From Bacillus sp. SA1-12 (GTDB lineage Bacteria; Bacillota; Bacilli; Bacillales; Bacillaceae), in NCBI RefSeq assembly GCF_000981385.1, contig NZ_LATZ01000119.1, forward strand, positions 434,001 through 498,000: a stretch of 64,000 bases of DNA, read 5' to 3'. The notes below the pieces were generated by a model that had not been told where the DNA came from, did not search any database, and saw nothing but the letters and a program-made list of their open reading frames with translations. A program made the translations under genes and the position numbers. Below, one piece after another: positions 53,941-62,715 of the stretch (position 1 is the first letter of the stretch; each line of letters begins with the position of its first letter).

Positions 53941-54509
53941 TTACCCACCTAAAACAGACGTCACAAATGATAGTACTAACAAAACAGCCATAAGTCCGCT
54001 AACTGCAAATGCGTATTTTCTTTGTTTTCCTTTTGCTTTTGGAACAAGGGAGCGATAATACAGTAAAGAACCAATAATAACGAGCATAAGCTCAAGAGTC
54101 ATGCTGGCAATAGGAAATTTCCATAATCCCAGTCCAAGTAGTGGGAAATTTCCGTATGCTCCAGGAAGGATGCCCATATCTGCTCTATGCACAATTAAAT
54201 CAAGAAGCCAGTGGCTGAAGACAACCGAGGAAATGACAATACCGCCTCGCTTTCCCCAAAAGCGCCAAGCTAGTAAACCAGCAATGAGCGATATGGCAAG
54301 TGTACTTATGAAAGCATGAGTGTAATGAGCATGAATGATCGCTTTACCATACCCGCCACCATCCAAATTTTCTAAGCCCTCAACACCAGCAATGTACAAT
54401 GGAACAAATAGGATATCTAATAATTGAGTACTGAACATAAGTGCCCATAAAGGAACTCTGGTGTTTTCGCTTTAACTGCAGCTGCAACACCAAAATGACC
54501 TGCAAACAT
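53941..54509 (-). pseudogene. frameshifted membrane hydrolase-like protein (DUF457/YdjM-like)
   Basis: The N-terminus MFAGHFGVAAAVKAKTP starts behind AAGGAG at 54509. One base is lost near 54455, after which it continues VPLWALMFSTQLLDILFVPL. Then come HAHYTHAFISTLAISLIAGL and SHWLLDLIVHRADMGIL, with the His/Asp motifs (HAHYTH, HWLLD) of predicted membrane-bound metal-dependent hydrolases. The open part alone (165 codons) lacks the first helix. Confidence 0.68.
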
Positions 54510-54510
54510 A

Positions 54511-54603
54511 TTAGTTCATCTCCTTTTCAACATCTGCACGAATTCTGCTGTCTACTACACCGCAAACTACTGTAAAAAGAAGAACAAATACGATAAAACT
54601 CAT
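54511..54603 (-). CDS. 30-residue membrane peptide in the TetR operon
   Basis: MSFIVFVLLFTVVCGVVDSR then IRADVEKEMN, after GGAGTGA. One helix plus a charged tail. Its stop overlaps the region just before the membrane hydrolase start (ATGAACTAATATG), so they are coupled. Confidence 0.55.
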   Translation of the reverse strand: MSFIVFVLLFTVVCGVVDSRIRADVEKEMN

Positions 54604-54622
54604 TTTTTTATCACTCCATTAT

Positions 54623-55213
54623 TTAGGATGATTGATTAATTTGAGATTTCATTTTATGAATTCCAGCAATAAAAGTATCGATAATCAAGTTAATGCTGAT
54701 ATCAATATCGAGTGGGATGCCAAAGGCATTCTTTTGTTCAAGAGAAGCGAAGCCATGTAAAATGCTGCGAAGCCCTCTAGATGCATGAATGGATTCCTCA
54801 TCTCCAAGTTCATAAGCATGTAACACACGAACAACGAGGTCTACGATTTTTGTACTAATACTATTAAATTCAGTGTTATTTACATCAGCATTTGCCCAAA
54901 GTGTTGCTTCATATAAACCAGGATGAGCACGTGCAAAACTTATATAAGCTTGACTGATTGCGTGAACAGCCTCATCTTTTGATCGTCCAATTGCTGCTTG
55001 TGACATCCTTTCGTATAATTCCTCTAATCCATAATGAGCTAATGCTTTTTGCAAACCCTGCAATCCTTCTACATGATTGTATAAAGAAGGGGGACGAATC
55101 TTTAATTTTTTCGCTAGTGTCGCTAAGGTTAAGGAGTCAACTCCTTCAGTGTCAACAATTTCTGATGCTGCGGATAAAATAGTGTTTAAATCGAGTCCGG
55201 CTCTAGGTGACAT
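54623..55213 (-). CDS. TetR-family regulator with WHG-type C-terminal domain
   Basis: About 196 residues from the ATG at 55213 behind GGAGG. HTH: LTLATLAKKLKIRPPSLYNH (about 32-51). The C-terminal ligand domain with AHPGLYEATLW and SILHGFASLEQ matches the WHG/TetR_C_33 class. Cotranscribed with the metallo-beta-lactamase gene just upstream (20-bp gap). Two palindromes ahead of the operon are likely its sites. Confidence 0.88.
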   Translation of the reverse strand: MSPRAGLDLNTILSAASEIVDTEGVDSLTLATLAKKLKIRPPSLYNHVEGLQGLQKALAHYGLEELYERMSQAAIGRSKDEAVHAISQAYISFARAHPGLYEATLWANADVNNTEFNSISTKIVDLVVRVLHAYELGDEESIHASRGLRSILHGFASLEQKNAFGIPLDIDISINLIIDTFIAGIHKMKSQINQSS

Positions 55214-55232
55214 AGTCAATCCTCCATTTTGT

Positions 55233-55946
55233 TCATGTAATAGTTTTCTCAAGTTTAAGAATGGCGCATTCAATTGTACTCGCAGGCTGCTTAATCATTT
55301 TTCCATGTCCAACGGCGAGAAGAGACGGCTTTTGATTTTTTAACTTCTTTGCGCTTTTTAGTGCTTCTTTCTTATTCCAAGTCGCCATGGCTGGGAAAGG
55401 AAATAAAACCTGTACATGCCCTGAAACAGCCATTCCACCTCGTGTTTGAAAAGCATCTCCAGCAATGAGTGCGTTCGTTCTTTCATCTACAAATGACATT
55501 GAGCCGGGTGTGTGGCCTGGTGTACTAATTGCTCTCAGCGAGCCAATTCGGTCCCCATCCAGAAGTAACACATCTGGTTGGGTTTTTACCATTTCAGGCT
55601 TAGGAACACCACCTTTTATTGGTGTTTTGTTTTCATTTACATCTAAAGAGCGATCCCCTCTTAACAAGCGTTCGTCTCTTTTGGATATATAAACCATTGC
55701 ATCAGGAAGTATTTCCTTCAGTTTATCCAGGGAGCCGATATGATCCCCGTGTGCATGAGTCAAAATAATCCGTGTAAGAGGTTTTCCAATCTTTTGAGCT
55801 GTCTCTATTATGCCTTTATAGCTATTCGGCAGTGCAGTATCAACTAATGTAAGTTCATCCTTTTCTTCAATCATGTAGCAATTAACTGGAAAAAGTGCCG
55901 GGTAAAAAGTTAATTGGTAAATAAAAACTTCTTTACTAACCTTCAT
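55233..55946 (-). CDS. metallo-beta-lactamase-fold hydrolase
   Basis: 237 residues. THAHGDHIGS (metal ligands), TPGHTPGS, LIAGDAFQ and VGHGKMI complete the binuclear metal site of MBL hydrolases. Substrate unknown; YhfI- or lactonase-like roles are possible. AGAGGGTGG precedes the ATG. First gene of the operon MBL-tetR-peptide-membrane gene, all minus strand. Confidence 0.92.
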   Translation of the reverse strand: MKVSKEVFIYQLTFYPALFPVNCYMIEEKDELTLVDTALPNSYKGIIETAQKIGKPLTRIILTHAHGDHIGSLDKLKEILPDAMVYISKRDERLLRGDRSLDVNENKTPIKGGVPKPEMVKTQPDVLLLDGDRIGSLRAISTPGHTPGSMSFVDERTNALIAGDAFQTRGGMAVSGHVQVLFPFPAMATWNKKEALKSAKKLKNQKPSLLAVGHGKMIKQPASTIECAILKLEKTIT

Positions 55947-55964
55947 TTTTAACCACCCTCTTTT

Positions 55965-56006
55965 AAACTAATAACGTTAGTTTAATTTTAACTAATACCA
56001 TTAGTT
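55965..56006 (-). promoter_or_regulatory. paired TetR operators upstream of the MBL operon
   Basis: AAACTAA-N5-TTAGTTT (55965-55983) and AACTAAT-N3-ATTAGTT (55990-56006), centres 24 bp apart. They are the only palindromes before the operon and share the core ACTAA/TTAGT. Confidence 0.72.
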
Positions 56007-56381
56007 TTTACAAGCGCTTTTTTATTTTTTCAAAACATGTTTGAAAAAGTCATGAAAATTAAACTTAGTTTCTTTGGCCGAAATCAGGAAATGATCAAGC
56101 TGATATAAAAACACACAATCAATTATTCCTTGCTTAATAAGCTACAGCATTCGCTTTAATTCTTAGGTCTTTTCATATCTTTATCATTTTTTCCTCAATT
56201 TCACTACAAACCATCCTTTGAAACCAAGCAGGTTTTTAAACGGTCCGTTTGAGCTTGAACAGAAGGAGGGGCGGCTGTGGGTAATAATAGTAAAAAATGA
56301 TATAAAGATATAATTACCCCATGCAATTCTTATTAAATAAAGACATAAACGATAATTTTAGGAAATAGGCAAAATAAAATA
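56007..56381. other. gene-free stretch
   Basis: AT-rich, with a GGAGGGGCGG stretch near 56264 but no downstream ORF. No gene recognised. It separates the divergent-looking MBL operon from the 3' end of gerKB. Confidence 0.35.
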
Positions 56382-57494
56382 CTATCCTTTAGAATATGTC
56401 TTATTTTTAAGAAAATGATTCTTGATCCATTTTATAATAAGAAGGAAGGGGATATATACATAAACAAAAACAGTTCCTACATTTGCTGTAAGATTGATGA
56501 GATGATCAACACTTTTAAATTCTTTTAAGCTTATGGAAACAATAGCTATTGCAATAAGTAAGAGTTTTAAAGTCACTTTTGGAGGCATTGAAAAAGCTCT
56601 TTTTACGATTCTTGTACATGCCCACAAAGAAATACAGATAGGGGATATCACCACTAACAACCAAATAAATATGAACGCGTATTCAAATCTTTCCACGAAG
56701 GAGAATTTAACAATTTTTACCATAATTAGAGTGGCCCAAGGCAACTGCTGTAATACTTCTTGATTGAAGTATAAGAAGGAAATTAACGTTACAATTAGAT
56801 ACACAATGATTGTATATATATTCCCCAGATATGCCCATTTAGAAATTTTTTTAGAATTTGATTCCTTAATGAAAGGGTAGTACATCAGTATCCACTCGAA
56901 ACCAAGAAAAAGCAGGGAAAAAGCCTTAGAAGATAAAAATAGCTCACCAAGAGAATGGCTGAAAGCCGGGAGTAAATAAATATAATTGATATGCTTCATT
57001 GGGAAATAAATTAAGATAAATAGAAAAGAAGGTAAAACAACTCCCCAGAAACTAAAGCCGGTTAAAGTACGGAAGCCACTTGATATTAGGTAATAAAATG
57101 TAAGTCCGAATACGAAACAAAGTTGCCAAGTTTTTATGGTTGGATACACCCATATTTGGATGACTTCAATATAGGCGCGAAAAACCGACAAGGAAGCTAA
57201 CCAGAAATAGACCATTGCAAAGACAGACAACATGTTACCCATCAATTTTCCAAAACAATAGTGATGAACAGCTACTAAATCGTTGTTTTCCTCATCTAAT
57301 AACTTAAAAATAAGAAAGAGTATGATATGGGTTGTAACACCAGTTATTAATAAAGAAATCCAAGCATCCTGTTCAGCACCTTTAATCACTTGATTTTGAA
57401 AATTTAGGATACCAACACCGGTTTGCGAAGAGTGAATGAGAAAAAATGTGAAAAAAGCCGAAACCTGAAATTGTTTTTCTACTTTTACGGCCAC
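56382..57494 (-). CDS. gerKB: spore germination receptor subunit GerKB-like
   Basis: 370 residues, about ten helices, APC-superfamily fold. KGAEQDAWISLLITGVTTHI near the N-terminus. Starts at a GTG that overlaps the gerKC stop (TAGTG), so translation is coupled. B subunits bind the germinant. The family name GerK is chosen from gene order (A-C-B) and not from detailed comparison. Confidence 0.87.
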   Translation of the reverse strand: MAVKVEKQFQVSAFFTFFLIHSSQTGVGILNFQNQVIKGAEQDAWISLLITGVTTHIILFLIFKLLDEENNDLVAVHHYCFGKLMGNMLSVFAMVYFWLASLSVFRAYIEVIQIWVYPTIKTWQLCFVFGLTFYYLISSGFRTLTGFSFWGVVLPSFLFILIYFPMKHINYIYLLPAFSHSLGELFLSSKAFSLLFLGFEWILMYYPFIKESNSKKISKWAYLGNIYTIIVYLIVTLISFLYFNQEVLQQLPWATLIMVKIVKFSFVERFEYAFIFIWLLVVISPICISLWACTRIVKRAFSMPPKVTLKLLLIAIAIVSISLKEFKSVDHLINLTANVGTVFVYVYIPFLLIIKWIKNHFLKNKTYSKG

Positions 57495-58573
57495 TATTTT
57501 CCAACCCCAGTTTGTCTAACGACAATTTTGGTATTTACATCAAACGTCATATTAGGATAGATCCTTTCGTAAAAACGCTGCTCAGACCAATTTTTGTGAT
57601 TGATTTTATATATTCTTCCTAAACCTAAAGGATCTACACCATTTGTTTGAAAATCCTTAAGAAGTAGTTCAGTGTCGTTTGAAATTGATTTCTGTAAGGA
57701 ATTTTTAAAAAGTTTTAGATCCTTTTTCTTTTCCAAGTTGATCCATTTGGGCAAAGTATCAAGTTTTACATCTAATTCTAGACTCACATTGACTTGTTCC
57801 CGGAGATTATTCTTGATGACTTTTACCTTATGTTTTCCATCAATCGTTCTGACCCCAATATTACCTTCGTGTCCATTCATGTTGAGGTTAAAACTGTATA
57901 CGCCCCGTTTGTTTCTGTCTGTCATTAATTTTAATAAAAATGTTTCTTTATCTGAAATCTTAAGTATTAATTTATCATCTTTAAAAATCCCCATTCCATC
58001 GACTTTAATATTTCCTTTAGAATCTACTATAAGATTTGGAAAGGACATATCAATTCCACTGCCAAAATACTGATCAAACATTACATGGATGTCTGATTCA
58101 GGTATTCCTTCATTTTCAATACTTTTATCAATCAAATTCATTAGGAATAACGGACTCTCATTCAGGGATTTACTTAATATTTGATCTGGTGATCCATCTG
58201 TAATGACCATTCTTGTCATGCCAATCTTTGGATCTTTACAAATGGTGTCCAATACTTCTGCTAAACCGTTTCTACTTAGATTATCTCCAAATATCATTAA
58301 CCTTACTTGACCTATTTCAAATGGAAATTCAGACTTATGCCCAAGTTCTTCATGCAGACTAGATGGATTTTTAGCAACAGCTGTCATTAAAGTAGATTTA
58401 TTCCTTTCGGTATATTTTGGATAAACAACACTTGCTTTTAACATCTCTCCATCTTCATCATAGCCTACATTATGCATCAAAGAGACTTCATTGATAATAT
58501 TGTTAGGTACACATCCAGCCAGGATTAGAGAGATAACAACAAAACCAATAGTAACAAAAGACTTATTCGTCAT
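57494..58573 (-). CDS. gerKC: spore germination lipoprotein GerKC-like
   Basis: 359 residues. Lipobox ILAGC at residues 17-21 makes it a lipoprotein. Three-domain GerC core: ASVVYPKYTERNKSTLM, GKHKVKVIKNNLREQVNVSL and a long helix before DPLGLGRIYKINH. Overlaps the gerKA end by 11 bp. GerC anchors the receptor complex in the spore inner membrane. Confidence 0.88.
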   Translation of the reverse strand: MTNKSFVTIGFVVISLILAGCVPNNIINEVSLMHNVGYDEDGEMLKASVVYPKYTERNKSTLMTAVAKNPSSLHEELGHKSEFPFEIGQVRLMIFGDNLSRNGLAEVLDTICKDPKIGMTRMVITDGSPDQILSKSLNESPLFLMNLIDKSIENEGIPESDIHVMFDQYFGSGIDMSFPNLIVDSKGNIKVDGMGIFKDDKLILKISDKETFLLKLMTDRNKRGVYSFNLNMNGHEGNIGVRTIDGKHKVKVIKNNLREQVNVSLELDVKLDTLPKWINLEKKKDLKLFKNSLQKSISNDTELLLKDFQTNGVDPLGLGRIYKINHKNWSEQRFYERIYPNMTFDVNTKIVVRQTGVGK

Positions 58574-60077
58574 TAATATCCTCCTTCTTTTTGTTTCTCT
58601 CTATAGGGGAATATTTCATTTTATCTTTAGGTCTCAAAAAATCTGGCCTTTTATTTAATATATTATAAGGTGGCCTTATAATACTATCTGTTAAATTATT
58701 GAAACGAAACGGATACAAAGGAACCATGTAAGGTGTGTCAAACGATTTTAGTTTAAACAAATGACATAGTAACACTGTAAAACCTATTATAATACCTAAC
58801 CCGCCAAGTAATGATGACATAATGATAAAGGGAAATCTTAAGATTCTAATTGTGTTGGACATAACCATAGTTGGTGTAGTGAAAGAAGCTAAGGCTGATA
58901 AAGAGACAATAATTAATAAAATATTACTTGTCAGTCCTGCCATTACTGCTGCCTGCCCAATGACAATACCTCCAACAATTCCCAATGTTTGTCCCACCTT
59001 AGTAGGCAAACGAGCTCCTGCCTCTCTTAATAATTCAATTGTCATTTCTAAAAAAAGAACTTCCAATAACGGCGGAAATGGAACATTTGCTCTGGACTCT
59101 ATTAGCGGACCAAGTAAATCCGCGGGTATCATCTCATAATGAAACGTCACAACCGCAACATAAATAGATGAGGAAAAGATTGAAAAAATGATCGCAAATA
59201 TTCGTGTTAAACGCAAGAAAGACCCAATAACCCAGTTATAATAATACTCTTCAGATGAAAGTAAAAAATCGGCTATTGTAGAAGGCCCGGATATTGCGTA
59301 TGGTGAACCATCACTAAATATAACTACTTGGCCCATAGAAAGTGTATAAGAAATTTTATCTACCCTCTCTGTAGTCAAGTAAAGCGGAAAAGGAGTGTGA
59401 GAGTTTTCTCTAATTATTTGGTCTATAACAGTAGTATCCCAAATAATATCAAAATCTATTTCAGAAAGTCTTTTTCTGACTGTTTCGATATGTTCTTCAT
59501 TTGAAATACCATCTAAATAAACAATGATAACTCTTGTTTTTGACAGTGTGCCTAGCACGATCTCTTCAGTCGTTAATAAAGGTGATTTTAACTTAGATCG
59601 AAGTAACAGAATATTAGTATCAAGACTCTCAACAAACCCTATTTTTGGCCCTATAACATTAAATTCATTCTCAGTTTCGTTAGATTCTCTAATCCCTTTA
59701 GATAAATTGCCTACATTTACTAAAAGACATTCTTTAGTGGTAATTTCAAATTTAATGAGTACATATCCTTGATGAATTTTCGATTCAATTTCTTCTGGAT
59801 CCTGTGTTTTAAAGACATCTTCAAGAGGAAGGTTGTTTTTAAATTGATGAATATCAAAAGATTTGTCTTTCTTTTTTTCATATTCATTAAGATATGGAAG
59901 AAATACACGTTCCATCGTCTTGTGATCAATAAGAGTAGTGAAGTAAAAAATAACGATCTGGAATCCTGAAATATTCTTTTTAATCTCTTTAAAATCAGCT
60001 GATTTTTTAGCTCTCTTCACTATTTCTGCAAGCGTTTGATTTTTTGTAGGGTTCTGATTATTTTTTTTCTTAAACAT
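58563..60077 (-). CDS. gerKA: spore germination receptor subunit GerKA-like
   Basis: About 504 residues. The N-terminal soluble domain (SDGSPYAISGPSTIADFLL) leads to four to five C-terminal helices. NVPFPPLLEVLFLEMTIELL and REAGARLPTKVGQTLGIVGG are the GerA hallmarks. ATG at 60077 follows AAGGAG by 11; a TTG at 60083 is the alternative. A subunits form the channel-like core of the receptor. Confidence 0.92.
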   Translation of the reverse strand: MFKKKNNQNPTKNQTLAEIVKRAKKSADFKEIKKNISGFQIVIFYFTTLIDHKTMERVFLPYLNEYEKKKDKSFDIHQFKNNLPLEDVFKTQDPEEIESKIHQGYVLIKFEITTKECLLVNVGNLSKGIRESNETENEFNVIGPKIGFVESLDTNILLLRSKLKSPLLTTEEIVLGTLSKTRVIIVYLDGISNEEHIETVRKRLSEIDFDIIWDTTVIDQIIRENSHTPFPLYLTTERVDKISYTLSMGQVVIFSDGSPYAISGPSTIADFLLSSEEYYYNWVIGSFLRLTRIFAIIFSIFSSSIYVAVVTFHYEMIPADLLGPLIESRANVPFPPLLEVLFLEMTIELLREAGARLPTKVGQTLGIVGGIVIGQAAVMAGLTSNILLIIVSLSALASFTTPTMVMSNTIRILRFPFIIMSSLLGGLGIIIGFTVLLCHLFKLKSFDTPYMVPLYPFRFNNLTDSIIRPPYNILNKRPDFLRPKDKMKYSPIERNKKKEDINDE

Positions 60078-60111
60078 AAACAATTGTACTCCTTATTATG
60101 CAGTCAATAAT

Positions 60112-60141
60112 TAGTATCTTTACTATCAAAAATTGTATTCA
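60112..60141 (-). promoter_or_regulatory. sigma-G-like promoter of the gerK operon
   Basis: Minus strand: TGAATA (60141-60136), 17-bp spacer, GATACTA (60118-60112). This is close to the forespore sigma-G consensus TGAATA-N17/18-CATACTA. It sits 35 bp before the first gene, as expected for germination receptors. Confidence 0.7.
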
Positions 60142-60201
60142 CCTTTTCATTTTTATTATGGCTGAATGACAAACGAATTAATGGCAAACGTAAAGTAAGA
60201 A

Positions 60202-60239
60202 AAATCTCGAAAAAGACATCGTGGTTTTATTCGAGATTT
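60202..60239 (-). terminator. terminator between the Rrf2 remnant and gerK
   Basis: AAATCTCGAA/TTCGAGATTT, followed on the minus strand by TTCTTACTTT. It isolates gerK from upstream transcription. Confidence 0.6.
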
Positions 60240-60549
60240 AAATTTATTATTTAATCATTTAAAGATTAACCTAGTTTATTACAAAATTTTTTATTTGAGC
60301 AGTGTCTAATCCTTATTTAAGTCATGCTAGAGATTTAGAGAAAGTAATCTCTCATTTCTAACATTCAATGTTGATTAAACATGAAGGCTGGCTAGGGGGC
60401 GAACAGTTTAGCTGAAGGGATCGAGTCCCACGGGTGCATAATTGAGAATGGGTGATAGTTATCAGTAAACAATTGATAGAACGTTTCCTTGATCTAAGAA
60501 AAAACTTCTCTAGTTCCTCCTAAATAAGGAATATCACGAGAGGTTTGTT

Positions 60550-61042
60550 TTATATGCTGCTCTTTGAAAAATAGTTCCGAGTATCTTCACGTATTTGTTT
60601 GGATAAGACACGATCAAGCTCTTCATTTAACCAAGCAATTGTTTTACTTCGTAAAAAATCACGCATTTTTTTTTCTGCAAAGAGCATAACTAAATTGATG
60701 GTACAAGAGGAGGGGACTGTACAACAGTTTTCTCTATACAAATAACCATTATCTTTTATATTTTTACATTGAAAAATAGGCTTAGGATCTTCTACTGCTT
60801 CAACTACATCCCAAAAGGAAATTTCATCTGGGGACTTAGATAACCTATATCCTCCCTTTACACCAGGGACAGAACTTACAATTCCAGCCTTTAGATAATT
60901 TACCGAAAACTTATGAAAGAAAAGTCTCAGAAAGCCCTTGAAATTCTGCCAAATCCTTTATTCCAATACTTTCATTAGATGGAACATCAATTAAATAAAC
61001 CAGGCAATGTAAAGCATATTCAACGCCGACACTATATTGCAT
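60550..61042 (-). pseudogene. broken Rrf2-family regulator
   Basis: MQYSVGVEYALHCLVYLIDV, SNESIGIKDLAEFQGLSETF, then after frameshifts VSSVPGVKGGYRLSKSPDEI, FWDVVEAVEDPKPIFQC and RENCCTVPSSCTINLVM. Rrf2 winged helix with a CxxxxxC region as in thiol-sensing members. At least one shift near 60920 and one stop. The azoreductase operon runs divergently, so it may have lost its repressor. Confidence 0.75.
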
Positions 61043-61080
61043 ATATAAACTCACCTATTTTTACTTTAAAGGTTTTCAAA

Positions 61081-61168
61081 TTGGTATCTTAGGAGTTAGT
61101 CAAATAAATACCAAACCTTATTTGGAAAATTTTATTCATTTGACAAAAGTAATCATAACCTTTATATT
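61081..61168 (+). promoter_or_regulatory. azoreductase promoter and inverted repeat
   Basis: TTGACA (61140-61145), 17 bp, TATATT (61163-61168). Upstream, TTGGTAT (61081) and ATACCAA (61108) form a perfect inverted repeat with a 20-bp gap, a possible site of the Rrf2 protein. Confidence 0.55.
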
Positions 61169-61244
61169 ATAGACATAGTTAATCGCCGATTAACTTGATC
61201 TTCAATTGTGATTTCCCAAATTTCATGTTAAAGGAGAAATGCAA

Positions 61245-61901
61245 ATGAATAAAACACTTGTCATCAACGCACATCCAAAAATAGATGATTCTTCTTCAGC
61301 TAGCTTGCAAGTTTTTAACTGCTTTTTGAAAGCTTATAAAGAATTAATTCCTGATAGTGAAGCAATTGAACAGATTAACTTGTACAGTGATGAAGTGCCT
61401 ATGGTAGATAAAACAGTTTTAAGTGCCTGGGAAAAACAACGAAAAGAACAGGAGCTAACGAGGGAAGAAAAAAAAGTGAACGATCGTATGTCAGAGATCT
61501 TACAACAATTTAAACGTGCAAATACGTATGTCATCGTTTTACCTTTGCATAATTTTAATATTCCATCAAAGTTAAAAGATTATATGGACAATATTATGAT
61601 TGCACGTGAAACTTTTAAATACACTGAAAATGGGTCAGTGGGACTGCTTAACGACGGCCGAAGAATGCTTGTCATACAAGCAAGTGGCTCAATCTATACA
61701 AATAATGATTGGTATACAGAAGTTGAATACTCTCATAAATACCTAAAGTCAATGTTTAATTTCCTTGGGATTGAAGATTATCAAATCATTAGGGCACAAG
61801 GAACTGCAATACTAGAACCAAATGAAGTTTTACAAAAAGCATTCAAAGAAGCTGAAGAAGCTGCTTCCAGATTAGCAGCTCAAGAAAAAATACTTTTTTA
61901 A
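61245..61901 (+). CDS. azoR: FMN-dependent NADH-azoreductase family protein
   Basis: About 218 residues. Flavodoxin-like fold: KTLVINAHPKIDDSSSASLQ binds the FMN phosphate, and VLPLHNFNIPSKLKDYMDNI and LVIQASGSIY are the other signature parts. It reduces azo or quinone compounds with NAD(P)H and often serves against electrophile stress. ATG at 61245 is preferred over the ATG six bases earlier because AAAGGAG spaces better. Confidence 0.88.
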   Translation: MNKTLVINAHPKIDDSSSASLQVFNCFLKAYKELIPDSEAIEQINLYSDEVPMVDKTVLSAWEKQRKEQELTREEKKVNDRMSEILQQFKRANTYVIVLPLHNFNIPSKLKDYMDNIMIARETFKYTENGSVGLLNDGRRMLVIQASGSIYTNNDWYTEVEYSHKYLKSMFNFLGIEDYQIIRAQGTAILEPNEVLQKAFKEAEEAASRLAAQEKILF

Positions 61902-61914
61902 GGAGGTAATGAAA

Positions 61915-62358
61915 TTGGAACAACGAATTGATTATTACAATTTAGCACCAGAAGCAATGAAAATAATGATGGAAATGGAGAAATATACGAAAACGACAGG
62001 TATAGATCGTAAACTTCGTGAGCTCATAAAAATTAGGGCTTCTCAAATAAATGGTTGTGCATTTTGTCTTAATATGCATTCAGCAGATGCTAGAAAAATA
62101 GGAGAAACAGAGCAGCGTTTATATTGTATTAGTGCTTGGAGAGAGTGCACATTTTACACAGATGCAGAAAAAGCCGCACTTGAGTTGACAGAGTACGTGA
62201 CTTTAATTCCGACTAAAGGTGTGCCAGATGAGCTTTATCAACGAGTACGTGAACATTATGACGAGAAACAATATATTGACCTTGTTCTAATCATTAATCA
62301 AATCAACAGTTGGAATCGAATTTCTATTTCAATGGGGAATATAGCAACTGAAAAATAA
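61915..62358 (+). CDS. carboxymuconolactone decarboxylase/AhpD-like protein
   Basis: About 147 residues. KIRASQINGCAFCLNMHSAD holds the CxxC and the following His of AhpD-type peroxidase or CMD folds. TTG at 61915 has an ideal distance to AAGGAGG; the ATG at 61909 is only two or three bases away from it. Cotranscribed with azoR (13-bp gap), suggesting a joint role in redox or electrophile defence. Confidence 0.88.
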   Translation: MEQRIDYYNLAPEAMKIMMEMEKYTKTTGIDRKLRELIKIRASQINGCAFCLNMHSADARKIGETEQRLYCISAWRECTFYTDAEKAALELTEYVTLIPTKGVPDELYQRVREHYDEKQYIDLVLIINQINSWNRISISMGNIATEK

Positions 62359-62409
62359 TAAATCTCAATAAACATCTAATCATAATCGTTACAGATTATA
62401 GACAAACGG

Positions 62410-62433
62410 CATCCAAATGAACCAGTTTGGATG
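62410..62433. other. hairpin after the AhpD-like gene
   Basis: CATCCAAA/TTTGGATG with an 8-nt loop; no U-tract, so termination here is doubtful. Confidence 0.45.
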
Positions 62434-62464
62434 TTGTAAGTTCATTTCGTCTGATGACTTTTAC

Positions 62465-62628
62465 TTGACACTTACCTATTAGTAAGTTAATAATATTGAA
62501 GACAATGAGAATTTAGGAGGTGATAATAGAAGTTAAGATGTTCATTAAGGTACAGCTAAACTAAAATTATCAAATTTTTTAACAGTTAGATCGATTTCTT
62601 TGAAATTAGAACTTACCTACTAGTTAGT
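62465..62628 (+). promoter_or_regulatory. promoter with two TetR-type operators but no gene
   Basis: TTGACA at 62465 is followed by ACTTAC-N6-GTAAGT (62470-62487). A second copy, ACTTAC-N6-GTTAGT, lies at 62611-62628. Between them AGGAGGTGAT (62515) leads only into a ten-codon frame. It looks like a regulated gene deleted to a scar, with its operators left. Confidence 0.5.
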
Positions 62629-62715
62629 TAGTTTCGTGAATTTAATTATTATTAAAAAATCATTAAATGATAAATAATAAAACGTATTGATATTGATCGC
62701 AAATAAGGTGATTAA

